Part shown: piece by piece, positions 56,213 through 64,000 of the stretch | Layout of the letters: every line of letters begins with the position of its first letter | Numbering within the stretch: position 1 is the first letter of the stretch | NCBI GenBank assembly: GCA_025210485.1 | Contig: JAOARN010000121.1 | Span: 49,317 to 113,316 of the forward strand | From: Marinifilaceae bacterium | GTDB taxonomy: Bacteria > Bacteroidota > Bacteroidia > Bacteroidales > Marinifilaceae | Reading direction: 5' to 3' | Length of the DNA stretch: 64,000 nt | The notes under the pieces: model-generated | Databases searched by the model: none | The model's input: only the letters and a program-made list of their open reading frames with translations | Told to the model about the DNA's origin: nothing | Translations under genes and position numbers: made by a program

Positions 56213-57754
56213 TCAATATAAATCCCAATTGCCTTTCAAGTAATATCTATATAATACATGATCATGCTCACTATTAAGCTTGACACTATCGGTCTGATTG
56301 AGATAAATATTTTTCCCAAAAGAAAGCATTAAACTCATTGCTTCATTATTAATCCATTTAGTATCGACTTGGAATTCTATCTTTTTCAATTCTGATTTTA
56401 AATCTATTTCCGAATTAGAATTAATTCCAACGACCCATCCCCATTCTCCCATGGTTATAATTTGATTATGCATTATTGCCGTTTTATATCCAGCAGCTTT
56501 CATTGTCTTATGAATACACTTAAAAGCCTTGGTGGCAAAATACGGACTACCCGCTTGTGTTATAATCATTCCATTTGGACGTAGCAGTTTTTTACACATC
56601 ATATAAAACTCAAGAGTGTATAATCTGCTTAATTCTACACTTCTAGGATCAGGTAAATCTATAATAATTACATCAAAATAATCATTACAGTTTTGCACAA
56701 ATTTATGACCATCTTCATTTATTACTTTAACTTTTGGGTGTGAAAGTGAATTTTGATTCAAATCTGTTAATATCTTATTTGTCTTTGCCAAATTAGTCAT
56801 TTCTTCATCCAAATCAACAAGACATATACTCTTTACAGATTCATATTCCAACACCTCTCTTGCAGCACATCCATCTCCTCCACCCATTATCAGGACATTC
56901 TGAGGATTTTTATGATAAGTCATTACTGGATGTACAATAGGCTCATGATACATTAATTCATCTCGTGTACAAAGCTGCTGATTACCATTAAGGTACAACC
57001 AGTAATCATTTTTCCATTTAGTAATTACTATTTTTTGATATTTGGTTTGTTGTTCAAGTACAAGCTTATCCTTATACTTTACCTGTTCACCATAACTGAT
57101 TATAGGCTCAGTAATAAAAATACCTACAGACAATAAGGTAAAAACTAAAATTCCAGCTAAGGCAATATATTTTCTTTGTTCCTTAAGTAATTCGGACCAA
57201 AGCGCAATCATCAAGAATATTGCAACCGATAAATTAACAATTCCTAGAACATATGGAGTGTATCTTATGGTCAAAAAAGGCAATGCTATAAATGCAAAAA
57301 ACACTCCACCAATCAAGCTCCCATAATAGTCATGTTCTAATATATTTGAAATATTATGCTTGAGTGATTCGTATTGGTCATTAATTCTAATAACCAATGG
57401 TATTTCCATACCTATCATTAGTCCAATGGTAATTGATAATGCATATATTATAACACCTAAAGCCGAAGTTACTACCGATACAGAATATACAAATAATGCA
57501 GAATATGAAACCACAAAGGACAAGCAAAATTCTAATAGAAGAAATTTGGTAAGCAAATTTTTGTTAACTTTTTTAGTTAATCGACTTCCTAATCCCATTG
57601 CAAACAACATCAAGGAAACGATCATAACCCATTGGAAAATTGAATCGCCCAAAAAATAAGTCGCTAAAGTAGAAAGCACATATTCTGCTACTACACCTGA
57701 AAAACCAGTAGCAAGAATAGCTATTTTTAAAATATTGGATTTTTGTTTACTCAT
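56213..57754 (-). CDS. Membrane-anchored spermidine synthase-like aminopropyltransferase
   Basis: A 513-residue protein with about seven transmembrane helices (1-215) fused to a spermidine-synthase domain. The catalytic part has YLNGNQQLCTRDELMYHEPIVHP, the SAM-type loop LIMGGGDGCAARE (GGGDG 291-295), an acidic LVDLDEEM and IIIDLPDPRS (Asp366, Asp369). It probably transfers aminopropyl from decarboxylated SAM to putrescine or another amine at the membrane face. It sits directly upstream of speD. Membrane-fused forms are known in several phyla, usually in PspA/DUF350-type neighbourhoods; the true acceptor is unknown. Confidence 0.87.
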   Translation of the reverse strand: MSKQKSNILKIAILATGFSGVVAEYVLSTLATYFLGDSIFQWVMIVSLMLFAMGLGSRLTKKVNKNLLTKFLLLEFCLSFVVSYSALFVYSVSVVTSALGVIIYALSITIGLMIGMEIPLVIRINDQYESLKHNISNILEHDYYGSLIGGVFFAFIALPFLTIRYTPYVLGIVNLSVAIFLMIALWSELLKEQRKYIALAGILVFTLLSVGIFITEPIISYGEQVKYKDKLVLEQQTKYQKIVITKWKNDYWLYLNGNQQLCTRDELMYHEPIVHPVMTYHKNPQNVLIMGGGDGCAAREVLEYESVKSICLVDLDEEMTNLAKTNKILTDLNQNSLSHPKVKVINEDGHKFVQNCNDYFDVIIIDLPDPRSVELSRLYTLEFYMMCKKLLRPNGMIITQAGSPYFATKAFKCIHKTMKAAGYKTAIMHNQIITMGEWGWVVGINSNSEIDLKSELKKIEFQVDTKWINNEAMSLMLSFGKNIYLNQTDSVKLNSEHDHVLYRYYLKGNWDLY

Positions 57755-57781
57755 CTAATTTCGGCTAAATAGCCATTTTAC

Positions 57782-57815
57782 AGCCACATTATACAAAAAG
57801 AAATATAATGTGGCT
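57782..57815 (-). other. Intra-operon hairpin between the DUF350 and spermidine synthase genes
   Basis: A perfect 12-bp stem (AGCCACATTATA 57782-57793, TATAATGTGGCT 57804-57815, 10-nt loop) without a following U run. It could partly terminate, stabilise or process the operon mRNA. Confidence 0.55.
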
Positions 57816-57876
57816 CACTTTTATTATTGAATTGATCAAATCAATTATTTCGACAGATGTATTTTAAATCTGTTTT

Positions 57877-58749
57877 TTACAAACACCATGTAATCAGGAT
57901 GGATCCACCGATATAACCAAATGCTTCAATTATAGCAGCACCTAAATTTGGTTTTTCTTGGTTGATAATCTCATCCGTAAGTTTTTCGCCTGGTAAAAGA
58001 ATTTTATCAGAAATCAATCTCATACTTGGCAATAGTATCATACCGATTAGAATCTCTATTCCAGCTTCGCTTAAACTTTCAGTCCACCCAATAAAATCGC
58101 CATGTAATCCAAATCTTATCAAATTTCCCATAGCAATAATAGCGCCTGCAAAACCTATTCCTACCGCTACATTATCCTTTTCAATATGTTCATGAATATC
58201 ATAAGGAGTAATCAAATTATATATCTTGGTAGTTAGAATCAAGGCAAGTTGACCTACAAACCAAAATATCACTGCTGTAAGTATTCCATCATACAAACCT
58301 GTGCCTTCACCAGTAATAGCGCCAAATATAATCAATCCAGAAGCTATAGAAACAGCTGCTTCAATTATACCAGTACCTTCATTTCTATCCTCTATAATTT
58401 CTTTTTTGATAGAAAACTGTCTTAACATAAGTTTGTCACAGAATATAATTGATATATTTAGAAGAATAATTCCTAAAACACCATATATAAATATATTGAT
58501 AATATCAGTCACCAAACCTTCGGAAGGGCCAACAATAGCGCCTCCCACAGCAATTAGCAATCCTGTAAAATATCCAGCATGAGCCAAGGCGAAAGCAAAG
58601 TTGTCTTTTTTCACCAATTCCTCTTTCACATTAAAAGAAGAGTTTATTAACTGATATATAAATTTGCCTAAAAGAAAGATGATAAATCCAGAGAAAATAT
58701 AAGCTAAAGATTCGTATGCAATTTGTGTATATTCGTTTAGTAATTCCAT
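57877..58749 (-). CDS. DUF350 membrane protein (YjfL-like, tandem)
   Basis: A 290-residue membrane protein made of two similar four-helix units (about 10-140 and 150-290). Each unit has a paired motif, DNFAFALAHAGYFTGLLIAVGG in the first and NVAVGIGFAGAIIAMGN in the second, and closes with a short polar loop. E. coli YjfL has one DUF350 domain of about 130 residues, so this is a duplicated form. DUF350 genes sit next to PspA and spermidine-synthase genes in many bacteria, as here; the molecular role is unknown. Confidence 0.85.
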   Translation of the reverse strand: MELLNEYTQIAYESLAYIFSGFIIFLLGKFIYQLINSSFNVKEELVKKDNFAFALAHAGYFTGLLIAVGGAIVGPSEGLVTDIINIFIYGVLGIILLNISIIFCDKLMLRQFSIKKEIIEDRNEGTGIIEAAVSIASGLIIFGAITGEGTGLYDGILTAVIFWFVGQLALILTTKIYNLITPYDIHEHIEKDNVAVGIGFAGAIIAMGNLIRFGLHGDFIGWTESLSEAGIEILIGMILLPSMRLISDKILLPGEKLTDEIINQEKPNLGAAIIEAFGYIGGSILITWCL

Positions 58750-58793
58750 AGTTTAAAATTTATAATATTTCGATTTACAATTAAATCATAATT

Positions 58794-59705
58794 TTATTTA
58801 CCAAATCCACCACTTCTTGATCGGCTCGAAGATCTACTATATCTTGATGAAGAACGAGATGTTCTTGAGTAACTGCCAGACGAAGAACTTCGGCTTGAAG
58901 AGCTAGAGTATCTTCCAGAAGAGCTACTTCTGCCTGAAGATTTAGTCGAATACTTTTTGTTCGAATATTTTGCAGCTGAAGCTGATTTACTTACATTATT
59001 TCTAACCTTAGTTTTAAAACTATTAGGCTTGCTTCCCCATGTGCTTGATTTTCCAGCTGGCGATGAAGCGTATCTACTAGTTCCATACACAGTATTTCCC
59101 CTAGGTCCGTAATATGGTCGGGAACTACCGTAGTAACCACCTCGGTAATAATCATTCCAATATGACTGTCTTGCTGGGAATGTTACCAAATTTAGCATTG
59201 AGCTCATAAAGGCATACTTGCCATAAAATTCCCAAAAAGAATTACCACTACTATCCTTTTTCCAATGTCCATATTCTTTATTTCCGATATAGTGGTTATA
59301 ACCAGCAGGGACAGCTTGTTTTGTAAGTTTATAATCTTTTTTTGAGACTAGCTCCATTCCAAGATTATTTATATTTTTTTGAAAATACTGAGGACTAACA
59401 TATTCCCATCCTGTTAATTCCTGTTCCACCTTTCCCTCTTTTGGAATAAGGATTTGATAGCGATGTTTATATTTTGCACTACTACCATCACCTTCCGAAT
59501 CCATATCATTCAATATTATCGAATAATTTGGAATACTTGACATCTTTGTAATTAATTTGTCGATAGGATCCTTAATGTATCTACCATCATTATTTTCGGT
59601 TTGATATGTTTTGCTACTATCACTGGAAAATACCATTGAACATGTTCGTATAACAAAAAAGCATACTATACCTATTAGTATTATTCTTACAAGACCATTT
59701 TTCAT
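58794..59705 (-). CDS. Membrane-anchored protein with Ser/Arg-rich tail (YjfM/DUF4247-position)
   Basis: A 303-residue protein with one N-terminal hydrophobic segment (GLVRIILIGIVCFFVI), a middle region containing NYSIILNDMDSEGD and GNKEYGHWKKDSSGNSFWEFYG, an aromatic Gly/Tyr stretch and about 70 residues of Ser/Arg/Tyr repeats ending RSRSGGFGK. The ATG at 59703-59705 places the hydrophobic segment at the N-terminus; the frame continues upstream to another ATG and a TTG. The position and the GGFG-like end recall DUF1190/YjfM and DUF4247 proteins, but I do not recognise the family with certainty. Confidence 0.7.
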   Translation of the reverse strand: MKNGLVRIILIGIVCFFVIRTCSMVFSSDSSKTYQTENNDGRYIKDPIDKLITKMSSIPNYSIILNDMDSEGDGSSAKYKHRYQILIPKEGKVEQELTGWEYVSPQYFQKNINNLGMELVSKKDYKLTKQAVPAGYNHYIGNKEYGHWKKDSSGNSFWEFYGKYAFMSSMLNLVTFPARQSYWNDYYRGGYYGSSRPYYGPRGNTVYGTSRYASSPAGKSSTWGSKPNSFKTKVRNNVSKSASAAKYSNKKYSTKSSGRSSSSGRYSSSSSRSSSSGSYSRTSRSSSRYSRSSSRSRSGGFGK

Positions 59706-59844
59706 GTCATTAACTTTTTTTTTTGTAATGTTTAATCTGATTATGCAACTAAGCCTTTTGGCAAAATTAATAAATTGGGAAAATATTGCAGATAATTTCA
59801 TATACAAGAATGCACCAGTATATTAATACTAGTGCAAAACTAAA

Positions 59845-60387
59845 CTATGAAGGAAGTATATTTGAAATCTCAAATTCTTTTATCGCTTTTCCAACAGATG
59901 CTTCAAATTCATGTTCTCCAAACTGTTCAACAGATATATACATGGAGCCATCTTTATTTTCAAAATTGAACACTTTAAATTCCAGCCAATTATCATTTTT
60001 TGTAGCTTCATTAAAGTGACCATACTCCTCATTTTTATAGAAAAATGTTTCTCCATTATAATGAATTGAGTATGGAGCTTTAGCATCATTCATAAACGAA
60101 TGGAAGGTATTTTCACCTAATTCTTGAAAACGTATTTTTTTATTTATACTTAAATCAAGAAAATCATCTTCTTCCAAGGTTAAAAATAAAGTTTCTTCAC
60201 CATCAAATATCTTATACTCGTAACTGAAGAAATCATCACCCCAATCGTACTGATAAACGGCCTTCACCTCCCATGATTTCAAATCATAATCGAAAACAAA
60301 ACCAAGATCTAAATCTGTTACCCTGATATCTGTTGAATCATATTCAGGTTGAGCCTTGTTTTTCTTAAAAAAATCAAAAAAACCCAT
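59845..60387 (-). CDS. DUF4178-like / YjfK-position protein
   Basis: A 180-residue soluble, acidic protein. It starts MGFFDFFKKNK and alternates strands (WEVKAVYQYDWGDDFFSYEYKIFDG, LFLTLEEDDFLDLSI, WLEFKVFNFENKDGSMYISVEQFG), resembling the DUF4178 fold. In E. coli the equivalent place in the yjf operon is held by YjfK (DUF2491), also with an N-terminal hydrophobic/basic start. It begins 3 bp after the PspA gene and is translated with it. The function is unknown. Confidence 0.75.
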   Translation of the reverse strand: MGFFDFFKKNKAQPEYDSTDIRVTDLDLGFVFDYDLKSWEVKAVYQYDWGDDFFSYEYKIFDGEETLFLTLEEDDFLDLSINKKIRFQELGENTFHSFMNDAKAPYSIHYNGETFFYKNEEYGHFNEATKNDNWLEFKVFNFENKDGSMYISVEQFGEHEFEASVGKAIKEFEISNILPS

Positions 60388-60390
60388 TTT

Positions 60391-61098
60391 TTATCCGTTA
60401 TTTGATTTCATTTTTGCTTTTAATGCTTCAAGTGCATTTGATGCTTTCATTGAATTTTCATCCAATACAGAATCAAGTTCATCATCCAAGCTTCTATTTT
60501 CCACAGCAATTTCACCATAAGCCTCGGCCATAGCCTCTTGTTGTGCAACTTTATCTTTCATTTTTTCTAGCATAGATACCGTACCTGAACTATCAATTCC
60601 CGAAAGTTGTTTGTTGATTTTCTGAGTAGCTTGACTTACTCTTGCTCTTGCTTTTAAAGTTCTTAACTCATTCTCGTATTTGGTAATAGAAGACTTAAGT
60701 TTATTTATATTATTTGACAGCTGACTTATATTTGCATCAAATTTCTCAACCTCAGTCTGTGCTCTTACAACATTTGAAGCAGCTTCTTCTTTGCGAGTTA
60801 AAGCTTCAGTTGCTAATCTTTCTGCATCATTAGCATCTATCTCACCTCTTTCAGCCTTCTGAAGTAATAGCATTGCTTTCTGCTCATAATTTTGAGCTTT
60901 CGATTTATTATCTGCTAAATCTCTTTTACTTCTGATAGCTAAAGCTTTAACCTCTGCCAATGCTTGCAAACTTTTATCCAAATCTTGTTTAAGTTCACGT
61001 ATACCTTGCTCTGTCATTTTTATCGGATCCTCTAGTTTGTCAACTAAAGCATTAGCTTCTGCTTTTCCTACGGTAAATAATCTTTTAAATAATCCCAT
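60391..61098 (-). CDS. PspA/IM30-family membrane-stress protein (YjfJ-like)
   Basis: A 235-residue coiled-coil protein of the PspA/IM30 (ESCRT-III-related) family, which forms oligomers on stressed membranes. Seen: start GLFKRLFTVGKAEANALVDKLEDPIKM with the amphipathic helix, QGIRELKQDLDKSLQALAEVKA, and long heptad-rich helices to the end. PspA partners PspB/C/F are absent; the neighbours (DUF2170, DUF4178-like, DUF350) are those of the yjf-type branch. It starts 46 bp after the DUF2170 gene. Confidence 0.9.
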   Translation of the reverse strand: MGLFKRLFTVGKAEANALVDKLEDPIKMTEQGIRELKQDLDKSLQALAEVKALAIRSKRDLADNKSKAQNYEQKAMLLLQKAERGEIDANDAERLATEALTRKEEAASNVVRAQTEVEKFDANISQLSNNINKLKSSITKYENELRTLKARARVSQATQKINKQLSGIDSSGTVSMLEKMKDKVAQQEAMAEAYGEIAVENRSLDDELDSVLDENSMKASNALEALKAKMKSNNG

Positions 61099-61144
61099 AT
61101 CTATGTTTCTCCTTTATTTTAAAATTTTTGTTCAAATTAAATAA

Positions 61145-61540
61145 TTACTGTTCTGAATACTCTATAATTTCTTGTCCAAATTCGCTTAATAATAATTCTA
61201 GTGAATTTAAACTAGCCTCAAGTTCATTCTCATCCAAATTTTCCAATTCGTGAGTATCTCTAAATAATACTGTTTGCCCATCATAATCCAATACAAATGA
61301 TCCATGAACAATTTCTCTATTCTTCTGCAATAATTTCTTAAATACCTCAGAATTATCTTCTTTAATTTTGAATAATACACCTTCAATCACTAAAATTGGA
61401 TCTTCACAATCAACAATTAAATTTGAAATTGCTCCATCTGGATTTTCAATAACAAATAATTCTTCTTGCTCGTCTTCTTGAACAATATTATATTCAAGGT
61501 TTAAAAGATAATTTTTTACTTTTTCGAAGTATGCTTTCAT
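61145..61540 (-). CDS. DUF2170 protein (YjfI-like)
   Basis: A 131-residue acidic soluble protein, first gene of the eight-gene cluster. The core REIVHGSFVLDYDGQTVLF and ELENLDENELEASLNSL agree with DUF2170. In E. coli, yjfI heads the yjfIJKLMC operon and precedes the PspA-like yjfJ, as here. No enzymatic motif is visible; a regulatory or chaperone-like role with PspA is inference. Confidence 0.82.
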   Translation of the reverse strand: MKAYFEKVKNYLLNLEYNIVQEDEQEELFVIENPDGAISNLIVDCEDPILVIEGVLFKIKEDNSEVFKKLLQKNREIVHGSFVLDYDGQTVLFRDTHELENLDENELEASLNSLELLLSEFGQEIIEYSEQ

Positions 61541-61950
61541 AATAATATTTAATTTTAAATTATTTTATTTCCTATTTTAATATAATAGCTTTTAAAACAG
61601 CTTATTTTACTGCCCTTAAAAGAAATCCACAAAATCTATTTTCTTTATATCTTTATCTTGTTTCATGGTTTGAAATTACAAAATAATACTTGGAACCTAC
61701 AAGTTTTAGTAATCATATTTTTTCTATTTTCGATAAAAAACAGTTTTTACATGTTTTTTGCCGATGAAAGGAAATTTGCAAATACAAAAAGAAATAAAAA
61801 TAAGTTTTACGAAAATAAATAAACAGAAAAAAAACATAAACAGATTAGCTCTAATCTTCACAATCTGTTTTTATACACCTATATCAAAGTTAATTACACC
61901 TGTTTTTAAATTTTCTAATTATATAAATAAAAGTTAAAAAAGATTTTAAT
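61541..61950. other. Divergent region between the yjf-like cluster and metK
   Basis: About 410 bp. It holds alternative small hairpins at 61838-61870 (AAACAGATT/AATCTGTTT, or AGATTA/TAATCT inside it). A 57-codon frame at 61764-61937 with a Lys-rich start is present but I do not consider it a gene. The promoter of the minus-strand cluster was not identified. Confidence 0.35.
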
Positions 61951-61981
61951 TTTGCTATTACTAAAAAAATACTTTCCTTTG
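61951..61981 (+). promoter_or_regulatory. metK promoter (Bacteroidota type)
   Basis: TTTG at 61951-61954, a 19-nt spacer and TTCCTTTG at 61974-61981 match -33 TTTG / -7 TAnnTTTG with one mismatch. The predicted start near 61988 falls just before the riboswitch. Confidence 0.5.
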
Positions 61982-61992
61982 CGTCAAATTCT

Positions 61993-62042
61993 GATGTGGA
62001 AGGATTTGGCTGCTTGCAACCACAGAAAAAAATGCTAAATGG
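61993..62042 (+). promoter_or_regulatory. Probable SAM-II riboswitch upstream of metK
   Basis: The conserved SAM-II parts appear in order within 50 nt: stem P1 TGTGG (61995-61999) with CCACA (62020-62024), loop GATTTGG...GCTTGCAA between them, an A-rich linker, and GCTAAA (62034-62039), which forms the pseudoknot. SAM-II is known from Bacteroidota and alphaproteobacteria upstream of methionine/SAM genes. High SAM would lower metK expression. It lies 75 nt upstream of the start codon, rather far for direct RBS occlusion. Confidence 0.72.
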
Positions 62043-62116
62043 ATAAACATTCTACTTTGTTCTTGCAATTTACCCTCTTTCCTTTTTGTATATAAAATAT
62101 TAAAAAATTTAATGTT

Positions 62117-63370
62117 ATGGGATACTTATTTACCTCAGAATCAGTATCTGAAGGACATCCAGATAAAGTGTCTGATCAGATTTCTGATGCATTGTTAGAT
62201 AAATTTTTAGCTTTTGATCCTGAGTCAAAGGTAGCTATTGAAACTATGGTAACAACAGGACAAGTTGTTATAGCTGGTGAAGTTAAAACAAAAACCTATA
62301 TTGACGCACAAGATGTGGCTCGTAGAGTTATCAATAAAATTGGTTATACCAAAAGTGAATATCAATTTGAAGGAAAATCGTGTGGTGTACTTTCTGCCAT
62401 TCATGAACAATCTTCGGATATCAACCAAGGTGTTGACAGAGAAGATAAAATGAATCAAGGTGCTGGTGATCAAGGTATGATGTTTGGTTATGCTTCAAAA
62501 GAAACGGCTAATTATATGCCTTTATCTCTTGAGTTATCACACTTACTGTTACAAGAATTGGCTGATATCAGAAACGAAGGAAAGGAGATGACCTATCTTA
62601 GACCTGATTCTAAATCACAAGTAACTATAGAATACGGTGAAGACGATAGACCTAAGAAAATTCACACCATTGTTGTTTCAACACAGCATGACGATTTCGA
62701 TACCGATGAAATTGTACTTGCTAAGATTAAAAAAGATGTTCAGGAAATCCTTATTCCAAGGGTAAAAGCTAAATTAAGTGAAGATATACAAGCTTTATTT
62801 AATGATGATATAATTTTACACGTAAACCCTACAGGTAAATTTGTTATCGGTGGTCCTCATGGAGATACTGGTTTGACAGGACGTAAAATCATAGTTGACA
62901 CATATGGTGGTAAGGGTGCTCACGGAGGAGGTGCTTTTTCAGGAAAAGATCCTTCAAAAGTAGACCGTTCGGCTGCATACGCTGCCCGTCATATAGCTAA
63001 AAATATGGTTGCAGCTGGTATAGCTGACGAGGTTTTAGTTCAAATATCATATGCTATTGGTGTGGCTAAACCTGTTGGATTATATATTAATACTTACGGA
63101 AAATCAAATATTGAATTATCAGACGGCGAGATTGCTACAAAAATTGATAAAATATTTGACCTTCGCCCTGCTGCTATTGAACAAAGATTAAAATTACGAA
63201 ATCCTATTTATGAGGAAACTGCATCGTATGGACATATGGGACGTGAACCTAAGACAGTTAGCAAAGTATTTGAATCAGCCTACTTTGGAAACAAAAAAGT
63301 AGAGGTTGAATTATTTACTTGGGAAAAACTTGACTATGTTGAGAAAATAAAGACAGAATTTGGATTATAA
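62117..63370 (+). CDS. metK: S-adenosylmethionine synthase
   Basis: Makes SAM from methionine and ATP. Of 417 residues, the start [23 protein letters not shown] carries the ATP-binding His and Asp; [12 protein letters not shown] and the P-loop-like [21 protein letters not shown] are diagnostic. The family's [17 protein letters not shown] is intact. SAM made here feeds SpeD in the adjoining cluster as well as methylation. It is single, with a SAM-II riboswitch before and a terminator after it. Confidence 0.98.
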   Translation: MGYLFTSESVSEGHPDKVSDQISDALLDKFLAFDPESKVAIETMVTTGQVVIAGEVKTKTYIDAQDVARRVINKIGYTKSEYQFEGKSCGVLSAIHEQSSDINQGVDREDKMNQGAGDQGMMFGYASKETANYMPLSLELSHLLLQELADIRNEGKEMTYLRPDSKSQVTIEYGEDDRPKKIHTIVVSTQHDDFDTDEIVLAKIKKDVQEILIPRVKAKLSEDIQALFNDDIILHVNPTGKFVIGGPHGDTGLTGRKIIVDTYGGKGAHGGGAFSGKDPSKVDRSAAYAARHIAKNMVAAGIADEVLVQISYAIGVAKPVGLYINTYGKSNIELSDGEIATKIDKIFDLRPAAIEQRLKLRNPIYEETASYGHMGREPKTVSKVFESAYFGNKKVEVELFTWEKLDYVEKIKTEFGL

Positions 63371-63389
63371 TCTATTTGTTTAAATATTC

Positions 63390-63424
63390 AAAAAAGCCTA
63401 GATAAAAATATCTAGGCTTTTTTT
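63390..63424 (+). terminator. metK terminator
   Basis: A perfect 15-bp repeat (63390-63404 and 63409-63423, core GCCTAGATA) with a 4-nt loop and a U run, 20 nt after the stop. Confidence 0.92.
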
Positions 63425-63482
63425 AGATATTGTGAATTTTTGCTAATACCTTAATTTGCTAAGTAGCGTACAACACAAATCT

Positions 63483-63545
63483 CCAATTTTGAACCCAACA
63501 AAACCAAGTCGTCATTTCGATTCTGAGGAAGGAAGATGAGAAATC
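63483..63545. repeat. 63-bp direct repeat, copy 1
   Basis: Same length as copy 2 at 63728-63790 and alignable without gaps. The shared core includes GTCGTCATTTCGATTCTGAG and GAAGATGAGAAATC; differences are concentrated in the first third. Repeats of this kind are scattered between genes in many Bacteroidota. Confidence 0.75.
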
Positions 63546-63727
63546 AAGTAATTTTCAAATCAAAAAAATCATGTCAATCCTGTAAATCATTTAATTATAT
63601 TAGATCCTTCTGCTCGTTCCTCGCTATCAGGTGGACGATATCAGATTTATGATGTTGGATATTGGATGTTGGATTTCGGAACTTGTTAATGCGCTATTTA
63701 GCAAACAGTATAATAATCAGCCAATTC

Positions 63728-63790
63728 CCAATTTTGCACCACTCAAAACTAAGTCGTCATTTCGATTCTGAGGAACGAAGATGAGAAATC
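63728..63790. repeat. 63-bp direct repeat, copy 2
   Basis: Second copy, 245 bp after the first. On the minus strand both copies keep one open frame (NRNDDLVL followed by a Gly-x-Lys-Leu stretch), so they may derive from a once-coding element. Confidence 0.75.
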
Positions 63791-63943
63791 TAATATAAAT
63801 TATTGTACCATCTACGAATATATATGGTGATATTTTAACAAGGAGCTCGGCAAATTCATCGGTGATATGAGTGGCTAGATTTGGATGTTTTAGTATCTCA
63901 GCCTGCCCTTGCACTAACGAGACAAGCATACTTAAAATTATTA

Positions 63944-64000
63944 TTAATCTGGTCTTCGATGAAGACCTTCTATAAATTCTTCAAAGCTATCAGCTATAAC
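63944..64000 (-). CDS. 3' end of a gene, probably SMI1/KNR4 family
   Basis: The last 18 codons and stop of a minus-strand gene that runs off the right edge; the end reads VIADSFEEFIEGLHRRPD. An A-D-S-F-E-E-F sequence near the C-terminus is common in SMI1/KNR4 proteins, many of which are toxin-immunity or defence-related. With so little sequence the family is only suggested. Confidence 0.4.
   Translation of the reverse strand, partial: VIADSFEEFIEGLHRRPD

Larger units (their letters stand above)
63425..63943. other. Non-coding region with repeats after metK
   Basis: About 520 bp that look like degenerate repeated DNA: the 63-bp direct repeats, short TTGGAT-type repeats near 63655-63675, and mixed base composition. 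A 70-codon minus frame at 63717-63929 contains repeat copy 2 as its end and is not counted as a gene. Confidence 0.5.

Noticed and set aside
61838..61870. Alternative hairpins resembling an attenuator
   Set aside because: They lie upstream of the predicted metK promoter, have no leader peptide, and no gene upstream on that strand would need termination.
61764..61937. 57-codon frame upstream of metK
   Set aside because: Composition matches AT-rich intergenic DNA, it contains a hairpin and ends just before the metK promoter; no family is recognised.
63717..63929. 70-codon minus-strand reading frame
   Set aside because: Its 3' third is one copy of a 63-bp direct repeat and the rest matches no family I recognise; more likely decayed repeat DNA.

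Overview
The window is AT-rich bacterial DNA from a member of the Bacteroidota, most likely an anaerobic or facultative Bacteroidales/Marinilabiliales-type organism. The evidence is type IX secretion and gliding genes (porU, gldJ, PorE-like and SPOR/PD40 proteins), start codons without Shine-Dalgarno sequences, promoters of the -33 TTTG / -7 TAnnTTTG type, the phylum-typical pairing of a short AMP nucleosidase with holA, and anaerobic functions ([FeFe] hydrogenases, adenosylcobalamin-type ribonucleotide reductase). No rRNA, tRNA, intact insertion sequence, prophage or CRISPR array was found.

Layout. 1-2706: 5' part of valS and a lone starch-synthase N-domain protein. 2974-8874: divergent porU and gldJ. 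8932-12374: a CstA-type transporter, AMP nucleosidase and holA. 12577-17688: a five-gene minus-strand operon with two [FeFe] hydrogenases (one catalytic-looking, one sensory with a PAS domain), a SpoIIE-type phosphatase and two thioredoxin-like [2Fe-2S] proteins. 18641-21584: outer-membrane-like protein, rhomboid protease, GmhB-like phosphatase and a class IV aminotransferase. 21658-30603: gcvP, a LUD protein, an ECF sigma/anti-sigma pair with a likely autoregulated promoter, and a lipoprotein/AsmA-like pair. 31289-34483: a tightly overlapping three-gene cassette (DUF262, DUF3696-type ATPase, unknown third protein) that looks like a candidate defence system. 34900-40738: two cell-envelope PD40 proteins and an acetyltransferase. 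40858-43350: secreted C1 peptidase, YjbR protein, and a GxxExxY gene next to unusual short repeats. 43455-52512: murF, an LptF/G permease, tgt, nrdJ and a C-terminal processing protease. 52976-54658: ettA. 54738-61540: an eight-gene minus-strand cluster resembling an extended E. coli yjf operon (DUF2170, PspA, DUF4178-like, Ser/Arg-rich protein, DUF350, membrane spermidine synthase, SpeD, K+ channel). 61951-63370: metK with a Bacteroidota promoter and a probable SAM-II riboswitch. 63371-64000: repeats and the 3' end of a probable SMI1/KNR4 gene.

The most system-like regions are the three-gene cassette at 31-34 kb, the hydrogen-sensing operon at 12.5-17.7 kb and the PspA/polyamine/K+ channel envelope-stress cluster at 54.7-61.5 kb. 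MetK and SpeD are neighbours in one pathway: MetK makes S-adenosylmethionine, and SpeD with the membrane spermidine synthase would turn it into polyamine inside the stress cluster.

All functional calls rest on reading motifs and family resemblance by eye. No database search was run.
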